In this document: piece by piece, positions 1-9,115 of the stretch
Numbering within the stretch: the stretch's first letter is position 1
Layout of the letters: the number at the start of each line of letters is the position of its first letter
Source: Planctomycetota bacterium
GTDB taxonomy: Bacteria > Planctomycetota > Phycisphaerae > WQYP01
Reading direction: 5' to 3'
Assembly (NCBI GenBank): GCA_021851715.1
Contig: JAJZCR010000023.1
Location: 1-49,271 of the forward strand
DNA: 49,271 nt
Notes under the pieces: generated by a model
What the model was told of the DNA's origin: nothing
The model's database searches: none
What the model saw: the letters and a program-made list of their open reading frames with translations, nothing else
Program-made: the position numbers and the translations under genes

Positions 1-129
1 CAACTGCGCTCCCATCTTGATTTCATTGTTGTAACGTTCAAAGCGGTACGCAAGAATGTCGTTATCCGCCGGCTCCGTCCACTGAATAATATCAATGAAC
101 TCTCCACCAATTTTCTGAAATATTCCCAT
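1..129 (-). CDS. SPFH-domain protein, YdjI/virion-core-like (N-terminal 43 residues only)
   Basis: The gene starts at an ATG (129 on the minus strand) and runs off the left edge, so only 43 codons are seen. The start is MGIFQKIGGEFIDIIQW, followed by an ERYNNEIKMGAQL segment. This is the typical opening of the SPFH proteins related to Bacillus YdjI, often labelled virion core protein: a G-IF-x(n)-FIDVIEW start and a Y-x-NEI-x-G-A-x-L motif. AGGAG lies 8 bases before the ATG. Family members are soluble or membrane-associated scaffold proteins linked to envelope stress. The assignment is from pattern memory of a short stretch, so the family is fairly likely and the role uncertain. Confidence 0.7.
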   Translation of the reverse strand, partial: MGIFQKIGGEFIDIIQWTEPADNDILAYRFERYNNEIKMGAQL

Positions 130-165
130 GCGAAATCTCCTGCGGTTCCAACAACGTATTTGTTC

Positions 166-171
166 ATTATA
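166..171 (-). promoter_or_regulatory. candidate -10 box for the SPFH gene
   Basis: On the minus strand a perfect TATAAT lies 36 bases before the SPFH start codon, in the 104-bp gap after the DUF1638 gene. The best -35 match (TTGGCC) is 19 bases upstream and weak. It suggests the SPFH gene has its own promoter rather than reading through from upstream genes. Confidence 0.35.
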
Positions 172-233
172 ACCGGAAATCCCAAGATATGGCCAATCGG
201 CTGTTCTGGTCCACCACCGATCTCATAAAACCG

Positions 234-1016
234 TCATGGCCGGCCGTCAGCGGGCATATCAGGCTTGCGGTCAGGATTTTCCGCCCGCACAACCTGGTCA
301 AAATCATACACGCCCACCACTTGTTCGCCCGGCTGGACTATCAAATAATCATCGTTATTCCACCGGCCCCAGATCAAATCGCGGATCAGGCGGATATCCC
401 CTTCCAACCGCTGGTATTCTTTCCCGGCCTTTTGCGCCTCTTCCTGAAACCTTTCCGCCAGCCGCAGATGGGCGGTCTGCGGCAGGTCTATAAACACCGC
501 CTTGTGGTCTTTAGTCCCGGCGGCGTCTTGAGGATGCAGCGTTTCCCAGATGTACAGGGCGTTTTCCTTGCCATATTTTGCTTCGTACTCGGCCAATACA
601 TTGCCATAAACCACCGTGTTGAGACCTTCATCCGTGCGGAGGAAGTATGAACCCCGTTCCAAATACCCCGAAGAACTGAACGGCGTGCTCGGAGCATCGC
701 CGAATTCCTCCTGAAACTTCTTCCGCGACCCTAAAAGAATCGTACAGCAATCATGCGCCCGCGGCATGACCAGCATGGTCTTGCCGGCCCGCAATCCCAC
801 CGTCGCATTGCCGCACACGCCAAACAGCAGCAAAATGGCTTGATAGCGATTGGCTGCATCAGCGGCATCAATGGCCGCCTGAATTTTGGTCCTCAGATTG
901 GCGCTGTTGGCATGCTCTCCCAATTCCAGAAATTCCAGGTCTATCACTTGCGGCGCCTGGGCCACCGCCCAGCACGCTTCACGCTGAAACACATTGCATG
1001 AAATTAACTTAAACAC
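234..1016 (-). CDS. DUF1638 domain protein
   Basis: A 260-residue protein matching DUF1638. The family signature is visible: an LISCNVFQREAC start, then CGNATVGL (about residues 89-96), then PRAHDCCTILLGSRKKF (about 105-121). The conserved cysteines and histidine suggest a metal- or corrinoid-related role, but the function of the family is not established. A GTG at 1016 is preferred because GGAG sits 7 bases before it and the protein then begins MFKLISC as family members do. A further in-frame GTG at 1034 has almost no spacing to its purine stretch. The gene follows the tRNA-dihydrouridine synthase by 37 bp in the same direction, so the two may be co-transcribed. The C-terminal tail (after about residue 235) is charged and looks variable. 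Confidence 0.85.
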   Translation of the reverse strand: MFKLISCNVFQREACWAVAQAPQVIDLEFLELGEHANSANLRTKIQAAIDAADAANRYQAILLLFGVCGNATVGLRAGKTMLVMPRAHDCCTILLGSRKKFQEEFGDAPSTPFSSSGYLERGSYFLRTDEGLNTVVYGNVLAEYEAKYGKENALYIWETLHPQDAAGTKDHKAVFIDLPQTAHLRLAERFQEEAQKAGKEYQRLEGDIRLIRDLIWGRWNNDDYLIVQPGEQVVGVYDFDQVVRAENPDRKPDMPADGRP

Positions 1017-1053
1017 CTGATCGCTCCAAAACACGCCTTCGATCCATTATTTT

Positions 1054-2097
1054 TCAAACCATGACCCCCGCCTCATCCACAGCGTCGGCCAGGGCTTCCG
1101 CCCCGCCCGAGCGGCTAGCGGCCAGTCGCCACTGCAAAAATTCGTCTAAGGCCCGATCAAAATCCGCAGGACTGTTTATCACGCGCATCGCATCACGCAA
1201 ACCCCGGCACGGATTGAGATGCCGCGCATACCAACTGATGCGCTTGCGAAACTCGCATACCGCCACACGCTCGTTACGCCAGCGCACCAGGTTATAAAAG
1301 TGATCCCGCATCAGTCGGCACTTTTCCTCCACACTAAGCGGCTCTCCAACCACGCCCGTGGTCAAAAAACTGTGAATATCTCGAAAAATCCATGGAGCGG
1401 ACAGCGCCGCCCGACCAATCATCACCCCTTGGCAACCCGTCACTGCCATCATATGCCGGGCATCCTCAGGGGTGTGAATATCGCCATTGCCGATCACCGG
1501 AATTTGCCGCACCGCCTGCACCACTTCCGCAATGCTGCCCAGCCGGACATTTCCGGCAAAACGCATCTCGGTGGTTCGGCCATGAATGGTCACGGCGGCA
1601 ATGCCGACCTCTTCAAGGCGACGCGCCAACATTGGTGCCACAATTCTCTGGTCATCCCAGCCCAGGCGCATTTTCGCGGTAACCGGAACCTCGGGCACGG
1701 CCTTCACGATCTTTTCCGCCAGGCGCACGGTATTTTCCGGATTACACAAAAGCGCCGATCCACCATCTCTTTTGGTGATTTTATCGACCGGGCAACCCAT
1801 GTTAATGTCAATAACATCCGCCCCATGATCCCTGGCCCAGCGTGCCGCCTCGCACAATCGCCCTGCATCCGCCCCATAAAGCTGCATGGCCAACGGAGAA
1901 TCCTCCGCACAGGTGGCGGCCAATTCCAAGGACCGCTTGTTTTCGCGCAGCACTCCCTCCGGACAAAGTAAATCCGTACAGGCCAAACCTACGCCACCGC
2001 AGAACCTCACAACCAGCCGAAAGGACAAATCGCAATATCCCGCAATCGGCGAGAGCAGCAAATTGGTGCGCAGTTGCAATGAGCCAATTTTTAACAT
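1054..2097 (-). CDS. dus: tRNA-dihydrouridine synthase (DusB-like)
   Basis: A 347-residue flavoenzyme that reduces uridines in the tRNA D-loop using FMN and NAD(P)H. Visible features are an N-terminal [13 protein letters not shown] flavin-binding loop, the [17 protein letters not shown] motif with catalytic Cys102, the KMRLGWDD strand (Lys142), HGRT (His172) and [12 protein letters not shown], then [15 protein letters not shown] near 225. The smaller helical C-terminal domain follows to the end. The length fits DusB/TIGR00737 proteins. The gene is 85 bp downstream of the GH130 gene in the same direction. No strong Shine-Dalgarno precedes the ATG, but the start aligns with the family. The Dus subfamily (A, B or C) cannot be fixed by eye. 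Confidence 0.93.
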   Translation of the reverse strand: MLKIGSLQLRTNLLLSPIAGYCDLSFRLVVRFCGGVGLACTDLLCPEGVLRENKRSLELAATCAEDSPLAMQLYGADAGRLCEAARWARDHGADVIDINMGCPVDKITKRDGGSALLCNPENTVRLAEKIVKAVPEVPVTAKMRLGWDDQRIVAPMLARRLEEVGIAAVTIHGRTTEMRFAGNVRLGSIAEVVQAVRQIPVIGNGDIHTPEDARHMMAVTGCQGVMIGRAALSAPWIFRDIHSFLTTGVVGEPLSVEEKCRLMRDHFYNLVRWRNERVAVCEFRKRISWYARHLNPCRGLRDAMRVINSPADFDRALDEFLQWRLAASRSGGAEALADAVDEAGVMV

Positions 2098-2182
2098 CGC
2101 CCGTCACTATACATGCAATCACCACCGCCTGCGCCGCACTCTGCTGTAATTGCCCCGCAGCGGCCAGCCCCGGCTTCACGCG

Positions 2183-3409
2183 TTATAAAATCGAGGCATT
2201 GCGCCTGATCAACTCCCGGCGGGAAAGCATACATCCCCGCGACGTGAGCGCATCTTCCGGCGTATGCAAGGCATAGTCCACCAGCCGCTCGATACTCGAC
2301 ACCGCCACATGAATGCGTGTATCCGAAGAAGCATAATAAATGAAAACCCGCCCATCGGCAGCGGCAATCCAGCCATTGCAGAAAGCCACATTGGAAACGT
2401 CGCCCACACGTTCCTGCCCCTGCGGTGCCAGAAAATAGCCGCCCGGACGGGCACTCACCCGCCAGGGCTCACGCAAATCGGTCAAAAATACATACAGCAC
2501 GTAACGCAAGCCTGCGGCAGTAGCACGCACTCCATGGGCCAGATGCAGCCAACCCGAGGAGGTTTTCAGGGGTGGAGGCCCCTGGCCGTTCTTGGACTCT
2601 TTGATGGTGTGATACACCCGGGGGTCCACGATCCGCTCATCCTCGATCGTCGCCCCCTCCATGCTTGCGCAGGTGGCCCAACCGATGCCGCCACCAGTGC
2701 CCGCCTCAATAAAGCTGTCCTGCGGGCGGGTGTACAGAGCGTAACGGCCCTGGATAAATTCCGAATGCAGTACAACATTGCGCTGTTGGGCCGCGCGAGA
2801 TTTCAAATCCTCCAGGCGCTCCCACTCCCGCAGGTTCCTGGTGCGCACAATCCCGCATAACGCCAGGGCCGAGGAGGTATCGTGCGCTGGCACCGCCGGA
2901 TCCTTGCGTTCCGTGCAGAACAGGCCATAAATCCACCCGTCCTCGTGGGCGGTCAACCGCATGTCATAAACGTTGGTGTCCGGCTGCTTTGTTTCCGGAA
3001 GGTCCACCGGCTCGTCCCAGAAACGAAAACCGTCAATGCCGTTCTTGCTTTCGGCCACCGCGAAAAACGATTTGCGGTCGCACCCCTCCACCCGGCATAC
3101 CAGCAGAAATTTTCCATCGTGATACAAGGCACCGGGATTGAACACGGCATTGATGCCCTGCCGCTCCAGCAGCAGCGGATTGCTTCCCGCATTCAGATCA
3201 AATCGCCATTCCAGGGGCACATGCGCAGCCGTGACCACCGGATCGCAGTAGCGCTCAAACACGCCGCTGGTCCAATTGCGATCGACCACGTTTCGGCGGG
3301 CCAGGAGCGCCGAATGTTGCGCCCGCAACTCGCGTAATCGCTTGGTGAACATAGACTGCGACTTGCCGGCTCTCCGGCGTAAAGCAGCATTTTTCGGTTT
3401 ATTTTTCAT
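2183..3409 (-). CDS. GH130 phosphorylase, 4-O-beta-D-mannosyl-D-glucose phosphorylase-like
   Basis: A 408-residue five-bladed beta-propeller enzyme of GH130. It resembles the mannosylglucose phosphorylase subgroup, which converts mannosyl-beta-1,4-glucose and phosphate to mannose-1-phosphate and glucose. Characteristic segments are PVVTAAHVPLEWRFDLN, GINAVFNPGALYHDGKFLL, RVEGCDRKSFFAVAESKNG, YDMRLTAHEDGWIYG and GGGIGWATC. The putative catalytic Asp lies in the YDMR strand. The ATG at 3409 has GAGG upstream at normal spacing; an alternative ATG at 3352 lacks one, although known relatives begin near it. There is no signal peptide, so the protein acts in the cytoplasm on imported disaccharide. 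The nearby GH36 alpha-galactosidase, beyond an IS66 scar, makes a galactoglucomannan-type substrate plausible. Confidence 0.88.
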   Translation of the reverse strand: MKNKPKNAALRRRAGKSQSMFTKRLRELRAQHSALLARRNVVDRNWTSGVFERYCDPVVTAAHVPLEWRFDLNAGSNPLLLERQGINAVFNPGALYHDGKFLLVCRVEGCDRKSFFAVAESKNGIDGFRFWDEPVDLPETKQPDTNVYDMRLTAHEDGWIYGLFCTERKDPAVPAHDTSSALALCGIVRTRNLREWERLEDLKSRAAQQRNVVLHSEFIQGRYALYTRPQDSFIEAGTGGGIGWATCASMEGATIEDERIVDPRVYHTIKESKNGQGPPPLKTSSGWLHLAHGVRATAAGLRYVLYVFLTDLREPWRVSARPGGYFLAPQGQERVGDVSNVAFCNGWIAAADGRVFIYYASSDTRIHVAVSSIERLVDYALHTPEDALTSRGCMLSRRELIRRNASIL

Positions 3410-3733
3410 GCTTATCCTCGGAAATCCACGCCCAACGTCCGTCCAGGACGCGGCCTCATCGCCAGCCACCATCAAGCCATTTCATGCTACATGGATATTG
3501 ACGTTTGTAAAGCATCGCGTGGCCAGCTATGCGACGGGTTCCAGAACAGAGCGGCGGGATACCTGATCACCCCAGCGACCACCTTGCCTCAAGCGTAACG
3601 CCCGCAGGGCGAGAATGGCCCCACGCCCCGGGGGAAGCAGAGCTGCATGGGCCCTCCGACCGCTGGCGATGGAGCGCTACGCCCGCCTTGTCCACACCGG
3701 AACTGATGGGCCGGCCCCTGTCGCGATAGCGTG
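3410..3733. other. gene-poor stretch upstream of the GH130 gene
   Basis: About 320 bp between the GH130 start and the IS66 fragment. Several short open frames exist on both strands, but none shows a recognisable motif or a convincing ribosome binding site. The GH130 promoter should lie near 3420-3520; I could not find a clear -35/-10 pair. Confidence 0.4.
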
Positions 3734-4033
3734 CTAAATCCACCTGCCCCCGGCGTCTCTTGCAAGGCTTGAGATTTTCCGCCCGCACTGTCGCTGCCGC
3801 TCCAGTATTGGTTGGTTGTGGTATCTGGGCTTCCTCAAGAACGGTGGCGGCGGTTTGACAATATCACTGGATGGCGACTTGGAAGAATTGGTGGAGTTTT
3901 TCGATAATCGCGCCATCTGGGCCAACAGATCAGCGCCTTGCCTGGATAGTTCCGTGACCTGCTGCTGTAGCGCCGCGATGGTGGCATCACGCTGGACGGG
4001 TTGACGCGTTAAATCGGTGACGCGCGATTCCAA
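3734..4033 (-). pseudogene. IS66-family transposase N-terminal fragment
   Basis: The frame reads about 100 residues. It shows the hallmark N-terminus of IS66 transposases (TnpC): a leucine-zipper-like coiled coil (ATIAALQQQVTELSRQGADL) followed by LSKNSTNSSKSPSSD. In intact IS66 proteins this is followed by a zinc-binding segment and a DDE catalytic domain of some 400 residues. Here the frame degenerates after KPPPPFLRKPRYHNQP and stops at 3734. The coding sense continues upstream to about 4070 without an ATG. No TnpA, TnpB or terminal inverted repeats were recognised, so this is a decayed remnant between two hemicellulose genes. Confidence 0.75.
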
Positions 4034-4116
4034 CCTCGTGCATGTCGTTTCGGCCAGTCCTTGGAACCAGTTATTTTATCGGACCAATTACGTGGAAGTC
4101 TAAAATTTTATTCCAA

Positions 4117-4169
4117 ACTTTATTCAGGAGAATTGATTTACTTTTTTTCTTGGGGGGATACTTTATTCA
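4117..4169. repeat. 10-bp direct repeat (ACTTTATTCA x2)
   Basis: ACTTTATTCA occurs at 4117-4126 and again at 4160-4169, in an AT-rich patch between the IS66 remnant and the GH36 gene. A run of seven T and a run of six G lie between them. This may be debris from the insertion event or a downstream element of the GH36 transcript; function unknown. Confidence 0.4.
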
Positions 4170-4175
4170 CAGTTA

Positions 4176-4207
4176 GACTCGTGGTGAGTCTGGCCGGCCA
4201 AAAGGCC
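4176..4207. terminator. paired short hairpins downstream of GH36, possible terminator
   Basis: GACTC-gtggt-GAGTC (4176-4190) is directly followed by a GGCC-aaaa-GGCC hairpin (4196-4207). They lie about 120 bp beyond the stop of the minus-strand GH36 gene. No long U tract follows in the transcript direction, so intrinsic termination is only a possibility. Confidence 0.3.
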
Positions 4208-4324
4208 GTGAACGGTTACCCGGAATGAATGTGCCGCCCTGCAAAGGTCGTTGATGTTACTGCGCATTATCACACTGCAACCCACTGTATCGTACTGAAG
4301 AATCCGCTTTGAGCACGGCAGCAT

Positions 4325-6898
4325 TTAAGAACGCGTTCGCCGGTAGATAAGCAGCCTGGTCCCTCGCGGCTCCTTTATAAAGGCAGGGAAATGGGTAAGT
4401 TCCCGGCCAGTCATTACCCGCGTACCCGCGAATCGGTAAGTGGAGCCTTTCCAAGCGACCTGGTACAAAGCGTCCGGAATTAGGTTTTTCAGATCAAAAC
4501 GCGCCAGAGTCTGGGCGCATTTTGGGCGTCGAAAATACATGACGAATCCCATGCCCATTTCTGGTCGGTCAAACTGCCACGCTTCCCATTGCGTATTATC
4601 TATCCCTGTTCGCGTCAGTGGGTAATAATCTCCCAGGTATAACGGACGAAGCATTTTTAATTCTGCGATCGCCTCACGGATCAGCAGTACCTGTTGCGGG
4701 GTTTGCGGGATATAAAGGATAGCCCCGGCAGTCGCGGAGCTGCGGAAATCGTAGACATCCACATTCGCATTCCCCGTGGCCCCCCCGTTCGTGGGGACGC
4801 ATCTATTAAGCCCCGCACTCTCCGCCTGACAATCGGTGGCGTTGGGCTGACCCAAACACATAATGTCGCTGCGCCAGAGGTAAAAACATCGTTGTATTGA
4901 TTCAAGGTCAATGCGTCGGCCTCCGCTGGCGCAGCAATCAATAGCCAGCAGCGGAAAGCGGCGTCGCAGTTCGTCCCACATCGCATAGAGTCCTTCGATA
5001 TACCGTATTTCCGTTATTCCCTGACGGTCCGGCTTATCGGCCTGCTTCCAAAACGGCAACGGCGTGATATTAAAATCATGCCGCAGGATGCCGATATTCC
5101 ATTCTCTGATTCGATCGGAAAGCAACTGAGTCATCCATCGCCGAGCATCCGGATTGCCCAAAGCAAAAAGTCCTTGGTTTCCAAAGGCGGCGTTATGCAT
5201 AACCCATTCCGGGTGTTCCTCCGCCACCTGCGTCTTCGCAATGACACGTTCGGGCTCAAACCACAATAAAAACTGCATCCCGTGTTTATTCGCGGCATCC
5301 GCCACTTGTTTAAGGCCGTTTGGAAATTTATTTTTGTCGGCGGTCCAGTTGCCTACGCCGCCCCACCATCCGCCGCCAGCCATCCAGCCAGCGTCCAGCC
5401 AGAACACTTCTACGCCGAATCGGTTGTCGGCAATACACTCAATCGCCGCCAATTGATTTTTCTCGTTGACATCATTTAGAGTTTGGTTGCCGCCGACGAT
5501 GGATAATTGCCACATGGAAACTGGTGGCATGGCAATTTTCTCATCGATTCGCGGTACAACGTGTGCCAACAGTAACCGCCGCAGCAGATTACTCCCTGAA
5601 ACAGCGGAGTCACCTTGCCATAGAACCAGTGCAATGCTCGGCGTGCGAATACTCTCACCAGGGTGCAATTTCAACCGCGTAGTTTGCTGCCCCACTTGTA
5701 GCGAGGCGCATCGCTGTCGGTCATTTTGAAGACACATAGACCACTGCCCCGTCCAACCGATGGCTCCCACCATGCCGCCGTCCCGCCACTGTAAATTAAA
5801 AAAGGGTAGAACAGAATCGGATGACCGGCCACCGTTCGGTGCCAGCACTATTCGGTCATTAGCCCCAATGGGCCTCTCTATCGGCAGGAAATCACTCGTG
5901 CGCATAGTGCTTCCATTGGAATGGTGAAGTATGAAGTCTCCTTCCTCAGGGATAACCAGATTTAAATCCAGCGGCAGGATGTTTTCCAGCAGCGGCGTAT
6001 CAGCCGATCCATGGTTAGTCAATCGCAGCACCCAATTCACTGCCGGAAAGTCTTTGAATACCTTCACGTCGCAACGCGCTTCCAGTTGTGTGGCCGGGTC
6101 GGTGTATGATATCTCGTATCGTGTCCAGCCGGTTTCCTCCGTTACGCGCACTAGCCGTTGCCATGAATCAATTTCAGTCCGCACATCCCGCCCCTCGTAT
6201 TGAAACGAAAAGGGAGCTGCGGCGGCCGAAAGTTCTGTGAGACCCGGCCCCCCAAATATTTCGCCAAGTGAAAGCACACGGCCATTGGTCAGAGTCAACT
6301 TGGATAAGGAAAAATCAAGAATATCCGCAGCTTGCAATTTTCCCGCTGGTCGGGCGACGCTCAATGAAAACTCGCGTGTTTTTTTTAGGTCAACTTGAAT
6401 CGGAATGGGCGGCTGGCCCGCGTCCAAGACTTCGGAACGGAATATTTCCAGGCCATTCACCTGTACCACGAGAATAGCACCGCTGCCCGGCGCAGCGCCA
6501 CGGTTCACTTGGACAAACGCCTCTAGCCGGCTCCCTGTCTCGGGCAAACGTAGAGACATGGGCTTTCCTGCCGCAATAACCAATGGCTTGCATGGAACTT
6601 TGCTCCCTTCGGCGTTAGCCGGAGGTCTAGCGTCGGGCGAAATCTGGAATGAAGACCGTACCCAGGTGTGAACCTTATCAATCTGAGTTAAAAGCCGATG
6701 ATCCTTGACCGGGACAACACTTTTTGCGTCGAGTAACCACGATTTCATACGCGACAAAGCCGCGCCTGAATTGTCGCCGGGCGGCTCGGAGGCGTTCTGC
6801 CCCCATAATCCTCGCTCAGGCAGCATATTAACGGCGACTGTGGCAGTTGCCGCTTGGGACATCATCATCACGAATACACGACGACTAAATCTTGGCAT
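4325..6898 (-). CDS. GH36-family alpha-galactosidase, Tat-exported
   Basis: An 857-residue exported glycosidase. Residues 1-34 look like a twin-arginine signal (SRRVFVMMM, then an alanine-rich stretch). Residues about 50-210 form a jelly-roll/NPCBM-like module, about 225-450 a beta-supersandwich, and about 455-760 the clan-D barrel. Catalytic landmarks are FWLDAGW (499-505), WFEPERV (546-552), the nucleophile Asp608 in LRHDFN and the acid/base Asp678 in WRSD, after CASGGRRIDLE. The C-terminus is a beta domain. The enzyme should release terminal alpha-galactose outside the cytoplasm, for example from galactomannan side chains. AGG precedes the ATG by about 8 bases. Pairing with GH130 supports a hemicellulose role. 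Substrate specificity is inferred; GH36 also contains other alpha-galactoside-active enzymes. Confidence 0.85.
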   Translation of the reverse strand: MPRFSRRVFVMMMSQAATATVAVNMLPERGLWGQNASEPPGDNSGAALSRMKSWLLDAKSVVPVKDHRLLTQIDKVHTWVRSSFQISPDARPPANAEGSKVPCKPLVIAAGKPMSLRLPETGSRLEAFVQVNRGAAPGSGAILVVQVNGLEIFRSEVLDAGQPPIPIQVDLKKTREFSLSVARPAGKLQAADILDFSLSKLTLTNGRVLSLGEIFGGPGLTELSAAAAPFSFQYEGRDVRTEIDSWQRLVRVTEETGWTRYEISYTDPATQLEARCDVKVFKDFPAVNWVLRLTNHGSADTPLLENILPLDLNLVIPEEGDFILHHSNGSTMRTSDFLPIERPIGANDRIVLAPNGGRSSDSVLPFFNLQWRDGGMVGAIGWTGQWSMCLQNDRQRCASLQVGQQTTRLKLHPGESIRTPSIALVLWQGDSAVSGSNLLRRLLLAHVVPRIDEKIAMPPVSMWQLSIVGGNQTLNDVNEKNQLAAIECIADNRFGVEVFWLDAGWMAGGGWWGGVGNWTADKNKFPNGLKQVADAANKHGMQFLLWFEPERVIAKTQVAEEHPEWVMHNAAFGNQGLFALGNPDARRWMTQLLSDRIREWNIGILRHDFNITPLPFWKQADKPDRQGITEIRYIEGLYAMWDELRRRFPLLAIDCCASGGRRIDLESIQRCFYLWRSDIMCLGQPNATDCQAESAGLNRCVPTNGGATGNANVDVYDFRSSATAGAILYIPQTPQQVLLIREAIAELKMLRPLYLGDYYPLTRTGIDNTQWEAWQFDRPEMGMGFVMYFRRPKCAQTLARFDLKNLIPDALYQVAWKGSTYRFAGTRVMTGRELTHFPAFIKEPRGTRLLIYRRTRS

Positions 6899-7621
6899 CG
6901 GTAGCGCCTATTACAGTCTGCAAGGTACCAGGGCAATAGTTTAATAGTGTCACAATACAACCCCGGCCTTTATGCCCTGAACGGTTACAGAAATTGGGCA
7001 ACCCGGAACCTGGCTGCCGCCTAATATCAGGCCCGACTGGTTGCTGGTTCGCCATGCGCCCGATGGCCGAAATCGCGGCAGAGCCGCGATTTCTCCGCCA
7101 TACCGGCGGAACTGCCCTTATTTATAATCCCGCACGTAGCCATTGTTCCTGCTTCACATTCCACGATGGCACAAATCCCCGCCCGAACTGCCGGACCACC
7201 GCCAACCAAGTCAAAACCCGGTCATGGCCCCGAGCAGCCACCCAACAACCGATGACGGCTGTGAGGCGGTCAATAACACAACGTCTTGATCATACCCACA
7301 GTCGATAATAAAGCCACGTTTCAGCACCCCCGCCACCGGGATTCTGGCGGCGATGGCGGAGAGGAACGAGCAGTTTCTCAACCACCGGGCCATGGTGGCC
7401 GCCACCGCCCTGCGGGCCTTACGCTTGAGCCAGGACCGCAGCGGCGGGATTACACGTTTCGCCGCTGTATTCCGCCACGCCAAACGCTTCACCTGGAGGC
7501 TGCCACCCGTTGATGACATTCCATGATATCCGCGTACAATGCGGACTCCCGGCGGTTGAGGCAGGGCCGATGCCGCGGTGAACAGAAGTGTGTACAACGA
7601 TTTTAAGACAGGGTGTAAAAA
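6899..7621. other. 723-bp stretch with no convincing gene
   Basis: No frame here gives a recognised family. The best candidate for a decayed coding piece is the plus frame 7290-7514, whose translation includes AAMAERNEQFLNHRAMVAAT and FRHAKRFTWRLPPVDDIP. It has balanced composition but no start with a ribosome binding site. A minus-strand frame of 178 residues (7211-7747) runs into the DUF1015 gene and looks like a shadow. The stretch also holds the perfect palindrome at 7069-7093. The GH36 promoter should lie just left of 7000. Confidence 0.4.
7069..7093. repeat. perfect inverted repeat, 11-bp arms, 3-nt loop
   Basis: GAAATCGCGGC, then AGA, then GCCGCGATTTC. The flanks ATGGC and GCCAT continue the symmetry with small bulges, giving an imperfect stem of about 16 bp. 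It lies about 170 bp upstream of the GH36 start and 530 bp before the DUF1015 gene. No T tract follows. It could be a regulator site, a small structured RNA or a REP-like element. Confidence 0.6.
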
Positions 7622-8965
7622 ATGGTATTGATTGAAACGCTGGCCGCAGTTCGCTATCCGCAACGACAACAGACCGATTTGGTGGCCCCACCTTATGATG
7701 TGCTCTCTGCTGCGGATAAGGCGCATCTGCTGAACAGAAATCCGCACAACATTGTGGCCGTTGATTTACCCCATGTACCCCCGAAGGGAGCCGGGCCAAC
7801 CGAAGCCTATAAAGCTGCCGGCCAAACATTGCATGATTGGATAGCAGAGCGCATCTTGCATCAGGATGCTCAGCCGGGCCTGTACCCGTACCAGCAAATT
7901 TATCGCCATGATGGCGTCACTTACCGCCGCCGGGGCCTTTTTTGCCGGGTCCAATTGGAGGAATTCGGCCCCGAATCCGCTATTCATCCGCACGAACAAA
8001 CCTTCAGCGGCCCCAAGGAAGACCGATTGCTGCTGATGCGGGCGACGGCGGCCAATCTTTCACCAGTGTTCGGCCTTTTCGATGATGCTGCCAATGACGT
8101 CACCCAAACCCTTTTCGCCGCCATTGAAAATCGCCCGCCGATGGCCACCGCCACCCTGCCCACGCAGGATGGTGTCGACACCGTACTTTCAGAGCTCTGG
8201 GTCGTAACAGACGATGCGGTCATAGCCGCGGTCCGCCAGTTGTTACGCCACAAGCACCTGTATATTGCCGACGGTCATCATCGCTACAGCACGTGCCTGA
8301 CCTATCGCCGGGAACTCTCCGACCAGGCCGGCGGTCACCTGCCCCCCAGCCATCCGGCCAATTATGCCCTGTTTGTGCTCATTGCCATGCAGGATCCCGG
8401 CTTGATCGTGCTGCCCACCCACCGGGTGGTGGCTCATCTGAACGGATTTTCTCTGACCAAATTTCTGGCGGCGGCCGGCTCCATGCTCAAGGCGTTGCCG
8501 ATACGTTTTGGCAAAGACCAACTCGCCGACCTGGAAAGAAAACTACCCGGATATGGCCCACATGCCATGGGCATTTATGATCCCCATGCCAAAGAAGCCA
8601 TGGTCGTACTCCCTACCTCCCCCGATCCGCTGGCCCAATTTCCCAAGGATTTGCAGTTAGCAGGTAAATCCGCGGCGTGGCGACAACTGGATGTTGCTAT
8701 TTTACAGCATCTGGTCTTTGACAAAATTGTTGCTCCCACATTTGCCGAAGGAAAAACCCTCCAATGGGCGTTTCCACATGAAGCCCAGGAGGTCGGCCAA
8801 TTATGTGCTGCGGGACAGTTTCAGGCTGGCTTTTTATTGCAGCCCACGCCGCTTGCGGCGGTGCGGGAACTTTGCACCGCCGGCGAACTTATGCCCCAGA
8901 AAAGCACGTTCTTTTATCCGAAGCTGGCCACCGGCATGGTGCTTAATCTGCTGGATAAAACCTAA
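7622..8965 (+). CDS. DUF1015 family protein
   Basis: A 447-residue protein of the DUF1015 family, cytoplasmic and of unknown biochemical role. The family's core motifs are visible: VAPPYDVLSAADK (about 21-33), NPHNIVAVDLP, YPYQQIYRHDGVTYRRRGLFCRV, AIHPHEQTFSGPKEDRLLLMRAT (about 120-142), YIADGHHRYSTCLTYR (about 217-232) and NYALFVLIAMQDPGLIVLPTHRVV. The conserved His pair and Asp in the DGHHR motif suggest a catalytic or ligand-binding site. The length fits family members (about 400-450). AGGG lies about 10 bases before the ATG. The next gene in the same direction starts 150 bp downstream and is not obviously related. Confidence 0.9.
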   Translation: MVLIETLAAVRYPQRQQTDLVAPPYDVLSAADKAHLLNRNPHNIVAVDLPHVPPKGAGPTEAYKAAGQTLHDWIAERILHQDAQPGLYPYQQIYRHDGVTYRRRGLFCRVQLEEFGPESAIHPHEQTFSGPKEDRLLLMRATAANLSPVFGLFDDAANDVTQTLFAAIENRPPMATATLPTQDGVDTVLSELWVVTDDAVIAAVRQLLRHKHLYIADGHHRYSTCLTYRRELSDQAGGHLPPSHPANYALFVLIAMQDPGLIVLPTHRVVAHLNGFSLTKFLAAAGSMLKALPIRFGKDQLADLERKLPGYGPHAMGIYDPHAKEAMVVLPTSPDPLAQFPKDLQLAGKSAAWRQLDVAILQHLVFDKIVAPTFAEGKTLQWAFPHEAQEVGQLCAAGQFQAGFLLQPTPLAAVRELCTAGELMPQKSTFFYPKLATGMVLNLLDKT

Positions 8966-9115
8966 AAACGCCCCAGCGCAACGTATCCCGGCGAAGCCTC
9001 CAAGGCCAAGCAGCACCGGCGGCACCCGGAGGCGGGACAACAAAATTGGTCCGGCCACGTTAATCCAAGACTGGGCTTAATGGAAAACTTTCCCGGCTCA
9101 ATATGGCGATAACGG

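Noticed and set aside
1219..1971. Plus-strand 250-residue frame antisense to the tRNA-dihydrouridine synthase
   Set aside because: His/Arg/Pro-rich composition typical of an antisense shadow of a G+C-rich gene.
7211..7747. Minus-strand 178-residue frame
   Set aside because: Overlaps the well-supported start of the DUF1015 gene, has no start signal and no recognised motif.
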